Positions 35,912-44,924 are shown, counted from the stretch's first letter. The stretch is DNA of 64,000 nt from Bacteroidales bacterium UBA4231 (GCA_002396335.1 DGXN01000013.1:1-64000), one strand, 5' to 3'. The notes: generated by a model from the letters alone, not told the origin. Program-made: numbers and translations.

Positions 35912-37480
35912 TCAATAGTTGTTCTGGGTGAGCGGATAGGCGGAACCTGCGGCAGCAGAGATTTCAGTATCCGGGATGGGAATGTACTTCTTGGAAGGAG
36001 TCCAGCTGATCTTGCGGAATTCCAGCTCGTCGGGACCGGTGAGAACTTTGGAAGCCTGGATGCCGTCAGGGTCGGAAGTGAGTTCCCAGCGGACCAGATC
36101 CCAGTAGCGCTTGCCTTCTCCCACGAATTCGAGGGAACGCTCTTTCTTGATGTTTTCAAGGCTCAGCTCGACGGTGGCTCCGCCCAGGGAACGGCCGTGG
36201 ACAAGGTTGAGCCAGCCGGCGGCGTCGCCGGAACCGTAACCGCGTACCACCAGTTCAGCGGCGTTCAGCAGGGTTTCTGCATAGCGGTAGACACGGAGGT
36301 TGTTGTTGAAGTTCATCTGCCAGTCGGCCAGGCAACCCTGGCGATTGGCGTCCAGCGGAGCATATTTCTGCAGATAGTAACCGGTGTGCTGGTAAGCCGT
36401 GGACTCGTACTGGACACCCAATTCCTCGGCCAGGCCGGCCACATTGAAGCAGGTCACGTCCTTACGGGCGTCGGCCGGGTCGAACATCTCTACGGTAGAG
36501 AGGCGTACGGCACCCAGGCCCCATCCGGACATGTAACCGCCGGTGCCGTCAGGCCATCCGCGCGGACCGATCAGACGCGGCAGGATGGTGCCGCCTTCAC
36601 CGGTAACCCAGCTCCAGTCGCGGCGGCCGCCTTCGCTCACATAGTTCACGTCGAAGATGGTCTCACTGCCCCATTCGCCGCTTTCCTTGAAAACGTCGGC
36701 ATAATCCGGGAGCAGGTCGTAGTTGCTGTCGGCAATGATTTCTTTCATGTAGTTCAGGGCGGTGGGGAGGCGGGTCTCGTCGTTCTGGTACATGGTGATT
36801 TCTGCATAGAGCATGTAGACCATGGCCAGGGTAACACGGCCGGCGTCAGCCTGAGGGCGGATCATGGGAAGGACATCCATCTCGATGACGCCTTCCAGGT
36901 CGGTGATGATCTTGTTGTACACTTCATCGGCCGTTATCTGCTCGCAGACGAAGGGTTCTTCCAGGTTGGTCTCGAAGTAAGGAATGTTGCCCCAGAACTT
37001 CCAGAGCCAGTTGTAGTAGAACACACGCAGGGCGCGGGCCTCGGCCTCGTACCGCTTGGCGGTATCGTCGCTGATATTGCCGGCTTGTTTGGTCCAGCCG
37101 ATGTACTGGAGCACGTCATTGCTGCGCTTGACACCGCTGTAGGCGGCCGACCACAGGCCGGGCAGGGTATAACGGGCGTCGGCATCGAAACGGGCCAGGG
37201 CCTTCATGTCGGCGAAGTCTGTGGCGGTACCGCCGCCGGGCCACAGCTGGTCGGCCATCAAGTCGGAAGCAATGTTCACCGGGCTGTATTTGTTGTCGAA
37301 CCAGTCCGGCCATGCCAGCGGCGCATAGGCGGCCACCAGCGATTCGTAGACGGACTGCTCCGTGGTGAAGTATTCCTCGATGGGCTTGGCCTTGGGATTC
37401 TCCACGGTCAGGAAATCGGACGTGCAGGAAAGGGCAAACGCGAGGGATGCCAAAATGGCGATTGCAGTATTCTTTTTCAT
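35912..37480 (-). CDS. susD: SusD-family surface glycan-binding lipoprotein (beta-glucan locus)
   Basis: 522 residues. Lipoprotein signal MKKNTAIAILASLAFALSC followed by SDFLTVENPKAKPIEEYF, the standard SusD N-terminus. TPR-type helices (AKRYEAEARALRVFYYNWLWKFWGNIPYF), VYRYAETLLNAAELVVRGYGS, IKKERSLEFVGEGKRYWDLVRW and the C-terminal YIPIPDTEI are all present. It pairs with the SusC-OmpA protein, whose stop lies 16 nt upstream, and captures oligosaccharide on the cell surface. It shares little sequence with the SusD at 18726. Confidence 0.95.
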   Translation of the reverse strand: MKKNTAIAILASLAFALSCTSDFLTVENPKAKPIEEYFTTEQSVYESLVAAYAPLAWPDWFDNKYSPVNIASDLMADQLWPGGGTATDFADMKALARFDADARYTLPGLWSAAYSGVKRSNDVLQYIGWTKQAGNISDDTAKRYEAEARALRVFYYNWLWKFWGNIPYFETNLEEPFVCEQITADEVYNKIITDLEGVIEMDVLPMIRPQADAGRVTLAMVYMLYAEITMYQNDETRLPTALNYMKEIIADSNYDLLPDYADVFKESGEWGSETIFDVNYVSEGGRRDWSWVTGEGGTILPRLIGPRGWPDGTGGYMSGWGLGAVRLSTVEMFDPADARKDVTCFNVAGLAEELGVQYESTAYQHTGYYLQKYAPLDANRQGCLADWQMNFNNNLRVYRYAETLLNAAELVVRGYGSGDAAGWLNLVHGRSLGGATVELSLENIKKERSLEFVGEGKRYWDLVRWELTSDPDGIQASKVLTGPDELEFRKISWTPSKKYIPIPDTEISAAAGSAYPLTQNNY

Positions 37481-37496
37481 CTTATTCGCGCTTTAC

Positions 37497-40400
37497 TTAT
37501 TTAACGATACATACGGCAACGCGGTTGCTTTCGGGGCTCTGGGAGCTGTCCCGGTCAACGGCGGAGGCAGAGGTGATGCGGCTGGCGGAAACACCGGCTT
37601 TCTGGAGCATATCCACAACGGTCTGAGCCCGCTGCGAAGAGAGGGTCTTGTTCTTTTCGGCAGTGCCGGTGGCGCTGTCGGCATAACCGGTGATCTGGAT
37701 GGTGGCATCCGGGTTCTCCTTCAGGATCTGAGCCATCTGACCCAGCTTGAAGGCCTCCTCGGGACGGAGTTCAGCCTTGCCGATCACAAAGTACAGGTCG
37801 TCGGTATAGGTGTCGGTCAGAACGGGAGACACAGGGACTTCCTTGATGACTTCCTTGATGACGGGAACTTCCTTCACAACCTCTTTCTCGACCACTTTTT
37901 CCACCACATAAGGTTCTACGTGTGCGGGAGCGGCCGGAGCGGCGGAAGCGCTGCGGGAACGGCCGAACTTGATGTTCACGCCGGCCGAGAAGGTGCGGGC
38001 CTGCGGGTATACACCGTAGTCAACACCCAGCGAAGAGGCGGAACCGGAGGAGATTTCAGGATCGAAACCGCGATAGGATGTGAGGGTTACGAGGTTCTCG
38101 GCCGCCACGAACAGGCGCAGGCTGGCAACCAGGAATTTCTCCGTGAACTTGCGAGGCAGTGTATAACCCAGCTGGATGTTCTTCAGGCGGGCATAGGAGC
38201 CGTCGCAGACATACAGGTCGGAGGACAGCCAGTTGTTGGTCTTGTCGCCGATAATGAAGCGAGGATACTTGTTGGAGGTGCCTTCACCGGTCCATCGGCC
38301 CAGGATGTATTCGGGCTGGTTGGTTCCGCGCACGTCGATACGGCGGGTGGCATCGAAGATGTCGTTGCCGACGGTGCCCTGCCACAGCATGGAGAAGTCG
38401 AAGCCCTTGAAGTCGAAGCCCAGGTTGATACCCCAGGTCCAGTCCGGCGTACCGTTGCCAATGTCGGTGCGGTCCGCTTCCGTGATGGCGCCGTCATGGT
38501 TGATATCCACAAAGCGGACATCGCCGGGAACGGCGGTAGGCTGGATGAGCTGGGTCACGGTATTGCCGTCTGCGTCGGTGACGGTGGCGGTGTAGCTGTT
38601 CACCTCTCCCATGTTTTGGAAGATACCGTCGGTCTTATAACCATAGAAATACGGGAAAGGCATGCCGTTGGCGGCCCTGAGGATGGTTCCGGTGCCCTGG
38701 AAGCTCTGCAGCTCCTCGAATCCGGTCTCGTTGCCGTATTCGATGAGGCGGTTCCGGAGGTAGGTGGCGTTGGCGTTTACGCGGAAGTTGAAGTCGCCCA
38801 CGCTGTGCTTGTAGCCCAGTTCGAACTCCAGACCGGAGTTGGACATGATACCTACGTTGCCGATCGGCTTGCTTTCACCCACGTAGGAAGGGATGCGCAT
38901 TTCCATGAGCATGCCGTCCGTGATCTTCTGGTACCAGTCTACGGTGAAGGTGAGGGCATTGTTGAAGAAGCCCAGGTCCAGACCTACGTCAGTCTGCGTG
39001 GAAGTTTCCCAACGGAGGCTGGGGTTGGACAGCGCAGCCGCTTTCTGGCCGATGACCGAATGGCCCGGATTGCCCAGGATGGCATTGTTCTCACCGCTGG
39101 CGGTAAGGTTCGTATAGCGGAAGTTGCCGATCGCCTCGTTACCGTTCTTACCCCAGGAGAAACGCAGCTTGGCGTTGGAGAGCCAGTCGGGTTTCACATC
39201 CTGCAGATAAGGTTCACGGTGCAGGTTCCAGCCCAGGGAGAAGGACGGGAACAGCGCCCACTTGTTTCTGGGGCCGAAACGGGAAGAACCGTCCTCGCGC
39301 ACCGTTACCTGAGCCATGTAACGCTCGGCATAGTTGTAGCTGGCGCGGAAGAAGTAGGAAGCCAGGCGGGCGGGATCGTGCGGGCCGCCGGAGGCACCCA
39401 TCTCACCGTTGGCCTGGAGGCCGGTGGAGTAGTCGATGGAAGGTTTGTTGAAGTCGGACACATGCCAGCGGCTGCCGCCCAGGGAGTATCCGGAGTAGGC
39501 CGACGCGCTCTGTCCCAGGAGGACGGAGAAGCTGTGGTCGCCCAGGGTCTTGTCGTAGGTGAGGACATTTTCCACCTGCCAGGTCAGGTTCCGGTTCATG
39601 CCGGACCATACCGAGGTATGCTCGTCATTCTTGACGGCCGGGGACAGATAATAGAAGTCGGAATAACCGTCGTTTCCGTAGAAGCCCATGTCAAAGCCCA
39701 GGGTGGAGCGGAAGCGGAGGTTGTCCCAGATCTGAAGCTCGGCGCTGAAACCGGCGACGAACTTGTTGGTCCAGTATTTCTCGCCGGGGAGGCTGAGCAT
39801 GGCCACCGGGTTGATCATGTCGTTGAACATGGAGCCCGGGATGGTGAACATCTTTCCGTTGGCCCCGTAGGTGACCAGGTCGCCGTAAGTGGCCAGCTGG
39901 TCGGCCTGCTGGGTCTCATTGGCATAAACCCCCAGGATCGGGGACATGGCCAGGGCCGATGTCACCACCGTATTGAACTGGTTGTTGGGGTCGATGCTGG
40001 TGGAATTGATATTCGAGAAGCTCAGGTTGCTGCCCAGGGTGAACTTGTTCAGGAAGCTGCGCTCATCGGAGCTGTCCCATACCGTAAAAGTGGTATTGGA
40101 ACGCAGGGACAGGCGCTGGTAATTGGAACGGCCGAAATTACCGCCCACGATACCTTCCTGGTTCACGTAACCTGCGGAGATATAGTAGTTGAAACGGTCA
40201 GAAGCGCCGCTGATGCTCAGCTCGTGCTGCTGCTGGGGCGCGTTGAAATTGAACACCTCTTTCTGCCAGTCGGTGCCCACGCCGTAGGAGAACGGGTCGG
40301 CATAGATGGGGGCTTCACCGGCATTGATGAGGCCTTCGTTGGTAAGGAGGGCATATTCGGAAGCGTTCAGCACCGAGCGCAGGCGCCAGGGGCTGGACAG

Positions 40401-41123
40401 ACCGTAAGTAAAGTTATAGGCCACGGAAGCGGCACCCTTGGCGCCTTTCTTGGTGGTCACCAGGATGACACCGTTGGCGGCACGTGCACCGTACACGGCA
40501 CCGGAAGCGGCATCCTTCAGGACCTCGATGCTTTCGATATCGCTGGGATTCAGATAGTCGATCCCCTCGATGCCGATGGGCATGCCGTCCACGATATACA
40601 GCGGGTTGGAATTGTTGACCGTGCCGGTACCGCGGATGCGGATACGGGATTCGGCACCGGGCTGACCGGAACCGGACGTGACATTGACACCGGCGGCAAG
40701 GCCTTTCAGCGCGCTGTCCACGCGGAGCTGGCCGGTTTTTTCGAGCGCTTCGGAGTCAACCTTGGCAATGGCCGCGGTCACCACCGATTTCTTCTGGACG
40801 CCGTAGCCGATGACCACGGTCTCCTCCAGCATCTGGGTATCGTCCTGAAGGACCACCACCAGATTCTGGGCGCCGTTGTTGGTAATCACCTGCGTTGTGT
40901 ACCCGATACAGGAAACCTCAATGGCGGCACCCTGCGGCGTGGCAAGGGAGAATTCTCCGTCCACACCCGTAGAGGTACCGTTGCTGGTTCCCTGCTGAAG
41001 GACAAACGCACCGATAACAGGTTCGCCGGCGGCGTCCGTCACGATACCCTTTAAGGTAACGTTCTGGGCCAGAGCCGACAGAGCCCATCCCAAGAAAAGG
41101 ATTAGGGTTGCGATTCTTTTCAT
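37497..41123 (-). CDS. susC: SusC-family TonB-dependent importer fused to a C-terminal OmpA peptidoglycan-binding domain
   Basis: 1208 residues. Signal peptide MKRIATLILFLGWALSALAQ, carboxypeptidase-regulatory-like domain (VTLKGIVTDAAGEPVIGAFV), TonB-box/plug (ETVVIGYGVQKKS, RIRIRGTGTVNNSNPLYIVDG, VLKDAASGAVYGARAANG) and barrel ending in FSAGVNIKF near residue 1052. Instead of stopping there, the frame continues through an Ala/Pro stretch and a Val/Lys/Glu-rich linker (VVEKVVEKEVVKEV) into an OmpA-like domain (about 1095-1208). That domain contains ITGYADSATG, NKTLSSQRAQTVVDML and NRVAVCIVK, so the peptidoglycan-contacting Asp and Arg are kept. First gene after the regulator; its promoter box is at 41190. 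Confidence 0.92.
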   Translation of the reverse strand: MKRIATLILFLGWALSALAQNVTLKGIVTDAAGEPVIGAFVLQQGTSNGTSTGVDGEFSLATPQGAAIEVSCIGYTTQVITNNGAQNLVVVLQDDTQMLEETVVIGYGVQKKSVVTAAIAKVDSEALEKTGQLRVDSALKGLAAGVNVTSGSGQPGAESRIRIRGTGTVNNSNPLYIVDGMPIGIEGIDYLNPSDIESIEVLKDAASGAVYGARAANGVILVTTKKGAKGAASVAYNFTYGLSSPWRLRSVLNASEYALLTNEGLINAGEAPIYADPFSYGVGTDWQKEVFNFNAPQQQHELSISGASDRFNYYISAGYVNQEGIVGGNFGRSNYQRLSLRSNTTFTVWDSSDERSFLNKFTLGSNLSFSNINSTSIDPNNQFNTVVTSALAMSPILGVYANETQQADQLATYGDLVTYGANGKMFTIPGSMFNDMINPVAMLSLPGEKYWTNKFVAGFSAELQIWDNLRFRSTLGFDMGFYGNDGYSDFYYLSPAVKNDEHTSVWSGMNRNLTWQVENVLTYDKTLGDHSFSVLLGQSASAYSGYSLGGSRWHVSDFNKPSIDYSTGLQANGEMGASGGPHDPARLASYFFRASYNYAERYMAQVTVREDGSSRFGPRNKWALFPSFSLGWNLHREPYLQDVKPDWLSNAKLRFSWGKNGNEAIGNFRYTNLTASGENNAILGNPGHSVIGQKAAALSNPSLRWETSTQTDVGLDLGFFNNALTFTVDWYQKITDGMLMEMRIPSYVGESKPIGNVGIMSNSGLEFELGYKHSVGDFNFRVNANATYLRNRLIEYGNETGFEELQSFQGTGTILRAANGMPFPYFYGYKTDGIFQNMGEVNSYTATVTDADGNTVTQLIQPTAVPGDVRFVDINHDGAITEADRTDIGNGTPDWTWGINLGFDFKGFDFSMLWQGTVGNDIFDATRRIDVRGTNQPEYILGRWTGEGTSNKYPRFIIGDKTNNWLSSDLYVCDGSYARLKNIQLGYTLPRKFTEKFLVASLRLFVAAENLVTLTSYRGFDPEISSGSASSLGVDYGVYPQARTFSAGVNIKFGRSRSASAAPAAPAHVEPYVVEKVVEKEVVKEVPVIKEVIKEVPVSPVLTDTYTDDLYFVIGKAELRPEEAFKLGQMAQILKENPDATIQITGYADSATGTAEKNKTLSSQRAQTVVDMLQKAGVSASRITSASAVDRDSSQSPESNRVAVCIVK

Positions 41124-41189
41124 ACGCTTAATTAGGGTTTGCGTTGGTTATTTGGTTAATAATGTAAGTGTTCAGACGTTGGTCTGCCA

Positions 41190-41197
41190 CAAAATTA
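41190..41197 (-). promoter_or_regulatory. -7 promoter box of the beta-glucan operon
   Basis: TAATTTTG on the minus strand, 66 nt before the SusC-OmpA ATG. No good -33 element is visible at standard spacing, which fits activator dependence. Confidence 0.45.
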
Positions 41198-41282
41198 TCA
41201 ACTTCCGCAACCCCTCCGGCGCACAAGAAAAAAATAGTAGCGAATCTAAAGTCGTATTAAATTGAAAATGAACCGCTTTCTG

Positions 41283-41303
41283 TTTTAGCAAATCCTGCTA
41301 AAA
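41283..41303. promoter_or_regulatory. Perfect 8-bp inverted repeat between the regulator and SusC-OmpA genes
   Basis: TTTTAGCA (41283-41290), 5-nt spacer, TGCTAAAA (41296-41303). It is about 86 nt upstream of the operon -7 box. No T run follows on the minus strand, so an operator for the adjacent regulator is more likely than a terminator; this is inference. Confidence 0.4.
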
Positions 41304-41329
41304 GTAGTGAAAATAAAACGTCACAAAAG

Positions 41330-42946
41330 CTACTTTTCCAGGTTTTTCACTGCAGTTTCAAAGGAATCCCGGTCTCCCAGGGCACTGTTTTTCACGGAGA
41401 CTTTATAGTTGTAAATCGTGCTGACGGAGTAGTCCAGCATGGTAGCGATCCGCTTGCTGTCGTCGACGCCGAGGCGGATGAGGGCGAAGATCCGCAGTTC
41501 GGTATTCAACCGTCCCTTGGGCGGATACAGGCGGGCGTCTTCACGCAGGAGACTGTTGAACTGCTCGACGAAATGGGGATACATCCCCAGGAAAGTCCGG
41601 TCGAAGGTTTCGTAGAATTTCTCGCGGGCTTTTTCGCTCCGGCTGTTGATGGACAGTTCCTTGAGCATCTCGCCGGCCTTTCCCTGTTTCAGGAGGTTCC
41701 GGTAACGGTTGTCCTCGGCCCGGAAGAGGGTGATCTGGTCGGACAGGTCTTCCAGGAAGGAGACGATGTACTCTTCTTTCACCTTGCTGGCGTGGGAAAT
41801 CTGGCGGTTCAGGTCATTGAGGGTGATGTTGGCGGCCTCCAGGCGGTTGTTGGCGTTTTCCAGCTCGGTCCGGACACGGGAGAGCTTCCGGGAACGGTTC
41901 ACCAGGAACCAGGTCAGGGCCGACAGGACGAGCGCCAGGACCGCCATCAGCCACATAGCGATGAACAGCAGCCGGGCCTGACGTTCCTGTTTGGCCATGT
42001 AGGCGTCCTCCACATCCATCAGCAGGCGGGAAATCTGCCAGGGACGGAGTTTGGCGTTGTACAGGAGGGCATCCTCCTGGGCGATCCGCAGATAGCGGAA
42101 AGCGTGCTCAACGTCTTCCGGAAGGATATGGGCCGCCACCAGGGTCAGCGAGGCATAGTCCCGGACTGCATTCACGACGTCCCCTTCGGCCGACCGGACC
42201 AGCCAGGTGAGCCGGTCGTCGGCGTTACCCCGCGCGTAGGCGATTTCGGAACGCCAGAAGGCATGGATGGCATAATTCCGCTCTTCGGGCTTCATGTCTT
42301 TCAGCAGGAGCCGGCTGATGCTGTCGGCCGCAGGGAGATTCTGCTGATCCATGAAAATGTCCCGCTTCAGGACGCGCCATTCCTCGGAATCTTCCGGAAA
42401 ACGGCTCAGAAGACGGTCACGGTAGGGTCCGTAAGGCGGGATGGACAGGCGCTCCACCATGCCGGAATTGCCGCTGAGGTCGCGGCTGAAGTCGTACAAG
42501 GCCAGCAGATACTCCGTCTTCAGCTCCTCCGACAGGGTGGAGGTGTCAATCTGGTCGTACAGCACCTGGTGGGCCTCCATGTAGTTGCCGGACTTGGTAT
42601 ACAGATGCCCCAGGCGGATAGCAGCGGCGTTTTTCCGCTCCGCATCCCCCTCGGCCAGGCCGATGCAGCGCTTCAGATACAGCTGGGTGGAGTCGAAGCT
42701 GAAGGCGAAGTACTCGTCGGCGATGATCATGCTCACATCGTAGGCGCGGTCCTTTTCCTGTGTTTCCCGGGCCAGGTCCGACAGGGCCTCCAGCTGATGG
42801 GTCTTCTTGGCCCTGTACATTTCCCGGGCGCTGAGGTAGCCGTCCAGTTCCGACAGCAGCTGCCGCGTATGCCGGTCCGGTCCGGCAGCCTGACTGCAGG
42901 AAAAGACAGTAAGAAGAATGAGCGACAGGAGAGCCGGGTGCTTCAT
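41330..42946 (-). CDS. SusR/DUF6377-like membrane-bound transcriptional regulator
   Basis: 538 residues. Lipoprotein-like or signal N-terminus (MKHPALLSLILLTVFSC), TPR-like helical sensor (about 20-325), one transmembrane helix (about 327-349, LLFIAMWLMAVLALVLSALTW), coiled coil (about 352-395), then a cytoplasmic region. The C-terminal HTH resembles LuxR/SusR types (LNTELRIFALIRLGVDDSKRIATML, STIYNYKVSVKNSAL). Such proteins sense oligosaccharide in the periplasm and activate the adjoining locus. Its own -7 box lies 4 nt before the ATG. Confidence 0.85.
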   Translation of the reverse strand: MKHPALLSLILLTVFSCSQAAGPDRHTRQLLSELDGYLSAREMYRAKKTHQLEALSDLARETQEKDRAYDVSMIIADEYFAFSFDSTQLYLKRCIGLAEGDAERKNAAAIRLGHLYTKSGNYMEAHQVLYDQIDTSTLSEELKTEYLLALYDFSRDLSGNSGMVERLSIPPYGPYRDRLLSRFPEDSEEWRVLKRDIFMDQQNLPAADSISRLLLKDMKPEERNYAIHAFWRSEIAYARGNADDRLTWLVRSAEGDVVNAVRDYASLTLVAAHILPEDVEHAFRYLRIAQEDALLYNAKLRPWQISRLLMDVEDAYMAKQERQARLLFIAMWLMAVLALVLSALTWFLVNRSRKLSRVRTELENANNRLEAANITLNDLNRQISHASKVKEEYIVSFLEDLSDQITLFRAEDNRYRNLLKQGKAGEMLKELSINSRSEKAREKFYETFDRTFLGMYPHFVEQFNSLLREDARLYPPKGRLNTELRIFALIRLGVDDSKRIATMLDYSVSTIYNYKVSVKNSALGDRDSFETAVKNLEK

Positions 42947-42950
42947 ATCG

Positions 42951-42958
42951 CAAAGATA
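42951..42958 (-). promoter_or_regulatory. -7 promoter box of the SusR-like regulator
   Basis: TATCTTTG on the minus strand, 4 nt before the ATG at 42946. Confidence 0.5.
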
Positions 42959-42967
42959 ATAAATAAT

Positions 42968-43567
42968 TTACAGACTTCTGACGGCGGCTTCAACCTCGGC
43001 TTCGCGGCCTTCGGGGATCACCGGGGAAAGGAAAGAGAGCATCTGAAGGGTGCGGGCTTCCTGCTCGGGAATGCCGCGGGAGCGCATGTAGAAGAGTTCG
43101 TCCGGATTCAAAGCCCCGACGGTGGCGCCGTGGGAACACTTGACATCGTCGGCATAGATTTCCAGCTGGGGACAGGTGTCCACGCGGGCCTGCTCCGACA
43201 GGACGATATTGTGGTTTTCCTGATAGGCCTCGGTCTGCTGGGCGTCGGGGGCCACGACGATGGTGCCGCCGAACGTCACCCGTGCTTCCCCTCCGGCGAT
43301 GCCCTTGATGAGCTGGGTACTCCTGCATCCGGGAGCGCGGTGGTGCATGAGGATATGGAAGTTCACCTTTTCGCCGGCCCTGCTAAGGTACAGGGCTTTG
43401 ATATGGGCCTCGGCACCAGGTGCCACGAGGTCTACCGTGAGGTGGATGTCACGGGACTCGCCGGGAAGGACGACGAACTCCAGGTTCAGCACTTCTCCGG
43501 CCCGGACGGTGTACAGCTTGCCGGGCGCACCGGCCGTGACGGGATCTATGTATCTGCCGTGTCCCAT
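42968..43567 (-). CDS. sufD: Short SufD-like Fe-S cluster scaffold subunit
   Basis: 199 residues; ordinary SufD is about twice as long. The C-terminal hallmark is intact: KCSHGATVGALNPDELFYM and SRGIPEQEARTLQMLSFL, including the His that corresponds to the functional SufD His. The beta-helix core strands (FVVLPGESRDIHLTVDLV, HNIVLSEQARVDTCPQLEI) are present, but the usual N-terminal helical domain is missing. It starts 3 nt after sufC and has no sign of an upstream coding remnant, so this looks like a stable short form. It would complete the SufBCD scaffold complex. Confidence 0.85.
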   Translation of the reverse strand: MGHGRYIDPVTAGAPGKLYTVRAGEVLNLEFVVLPGESRDIHLTVDLVAPGAEAHIKALYLSRAGEKVNFHILMHHRAPGCRSTQLIKGIAGGEARVTFGGTIVVAPDAQQTEAYQENHNIVLSEQARVDTCPQLEIYADDVKCSHGATVGALNPDELFYMRSRGIPEQEARTLQMLSFLSPVIPEGREAEVEAAVRSL

Positions 43568-43570
43568 GTG

Positions 43571-44305
43571 CTAGAACTGGTCAAAACCCTGACTTTCAAT
43601 GCGGTCAATCAGCTCCCGGCCGCCGGTGCAGACAATGCGGCCGTCCTTGAGGACGTGCACCACATCCGGCTGCACATATTCCAGAAGCTTCTGGTAGTGC
43701 GTCACGATGATGGCCGATTTCTCCGGACCACGGAGGGTGTTGACACCGTCGGCCACAATCTTGAGGGCGTCCACGTCCAGGCCGCTGTCGGTTTCGTCGA
43801 GGATGCTCAGGTCCGGGTCCAGCATGGCCATCTGGAAAATCTCATTGCGCTTTTTCTCGCCGCCGGAGAAGCCCACGTTCACTTCCCGCTTGGAAAACTC
43901 GGGCCGCATCTGCACCAGGGACATCTTTTCCTTCTGAAGCTTCAGGTACTCGCCGGCCTTCAGCTCCGGCAGTCCCAGGGCCTTGCGCTTGGCGTTCACC
44001 GCCGCCTTCATGAACGCGGTGATGGTGACGCCGGGAATCTCGACGGGATACTGGAAACTGAGGAAAATCCCCGCCCAGGCACGCTCTTCGGGCGTTTTTG
44101 CTAAAAGGTCCTCCCCCTTATACAGGATGGAGCCTTCGGTGACCTCGTAGTCCGGACGGCCGGTGAGGACGGCGCTGAGCGTACTCTTGCCGGCGCCATT
44201 GGGACCCATGATGGCATGGACCTCTCCCGGGCCGATGTGAAGGTCAATTCCCTTCAGGATTTCCTTGTCGCCGATTTTGGCATGGAGGTTCTTGATATCC
44301 AACAT
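43571..44305 (-). CDS. sufC: Fe-S cluster assembly ATPase SufC
   Basis: 244 residues, typical length. ABC ATPase with Walker A GPNGAGKSTLSAVL, Q-loop region GIFLSFQYPVEIPGV, signature FSGGEKKRNEI, Walker B SILDETDSGLDVDALK and a switch His in IVTHYQKLL. It powers the SufBCD scaffold in the cytoplasm. It starts 1 nt after pnuC and is followed 3 nt later by sufD. The cysteine desulfurase SufS is not found in the window. Confidence 0.96.
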   Translation of the reverse strand: MLDIKNLHAKIGDKEILKGIDLHIGPGEVHAIMGPNGAGKSTLSAVLTGRPDYEVTEGSILYKGEDLLAKTPEERAWAGIFLSFQYPVEIPGVTITAFMKAAVNAKRKALGLPELKAGEYLKLQKEKMSLVQMRPEFSKREVNVGFSGGEKKRNEIFQMAMLDPDLSILDETDSGLDVDALKIVADGVNTLRGPEKSAIIVTHYQKLLEYVQPDVVHVLKDGRIVCTGGRELIDRIESQGFDQF

Positions 44306-44306
44306 A

Positions 44307-44924
44307 TTATTTTTGCTTTCTATACAGTTTAACCCAGGTGACCAGCGACCACAGGCCGTTCACCAGGTACAGGGCGCTCACGATGGACATAAGCACATTT
44401 CCGACACTCAGGTGCAGGGCAATCTGCGTCAGATTCACCAGCAGCCAGGCCACCCAGCAGTCCCACTTCTTGAGGGCGCTCAGCAGCTGCGCCGTCAGGA
44501 TGAGCACCGTCACGCAGGAGTCCAGATACGGGTGCGGGTCGGCCGGGAAAAGGCGGTCCAGGGACCAGCCCCACAGGAGGGCGATCACCAGCACACCTAC
44601 GACACAGAAAACGCGCTCGATCCAACTTAAAGAACTGACATTCAGCGTTTTTCCGTCGGCCGATTCTTCCGGACGGGGATGGGTCCAGCGGTAATGCCCC
44701 ACCATGTTGATGACCAGCGAAACCGGCTGCAGCAGTAGGCTTGCATACAGGTCCCGGTGCAGGAAAAGCAGGAACAGGGAGGCCGTATACAGATAGCCCA
44801 CCCAGAAGTTGTACTTGGAGTTGCGCCCCGCCAGGAACACGCACGTCAGGCCCAGGACAGACGAAATCAGGTCTATCAGGAGCACCGGGCGGCCGGCGAG
44901 GGAGAATATGACGGTGTCCATCAT
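44307..44924 (-). CDS. pnuC: PnuC-like nicotinamide riboside/mononucleotide transporter
   Basis: 205 residues with about seven hydrophobic helices. The PnuC substrate motif WxxWxxxN is visible as [11 protein letters not shown], together with NFWVGYLYT and [18 protein letters not shown]. Family members import nicotinamide riboside (or thiamine in the PnuT branch) by facilitated diffusion coupled to cytoplasmic phosphorylation. The gene is embedded in the suf operon: ATGA overlap with sufB upstream and 1 nt before sufC. No thiamine riboswitch is seen, so the NAD precursor is favoured, but the substrate is not certain. Confidence 0.85.
   Translation of the reverse strand: MMDTVIFSLAGRPVLLIDLISSVLGLTCVFLAGRNSKYNFWVGYLYTASLFLLFLHRDLYASLLLQPVSLVINMVGHYRWTHPRPEESADGKTLNVSSLSWIERVFCVVGVLVIALLWGWSLDRLFPADPHPYLDSCVTVLILTAQLLSALKKWDCWVAWLLVNLTQIALHLSVGNVLMSIVSALYLVNGLWSLVTWVKLYRKQK

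Noticed and set aside
37362..41054. A 1230-codon open frame on the plus strand opposite the SusC-OmpA gene
   Set aside because: It is the antisense shadow of a GC-rich coding frame; it is Gly/Val/His-rich, has no recognisable domain, and the minus-strand frame is a clear SusC.
41283..41303. The inverted repeat after the SusR-like gene as a terminator
   Set aside because: No T run follows on the minus strand, and the loop and stem are A/T-rich; operator is the better reading.
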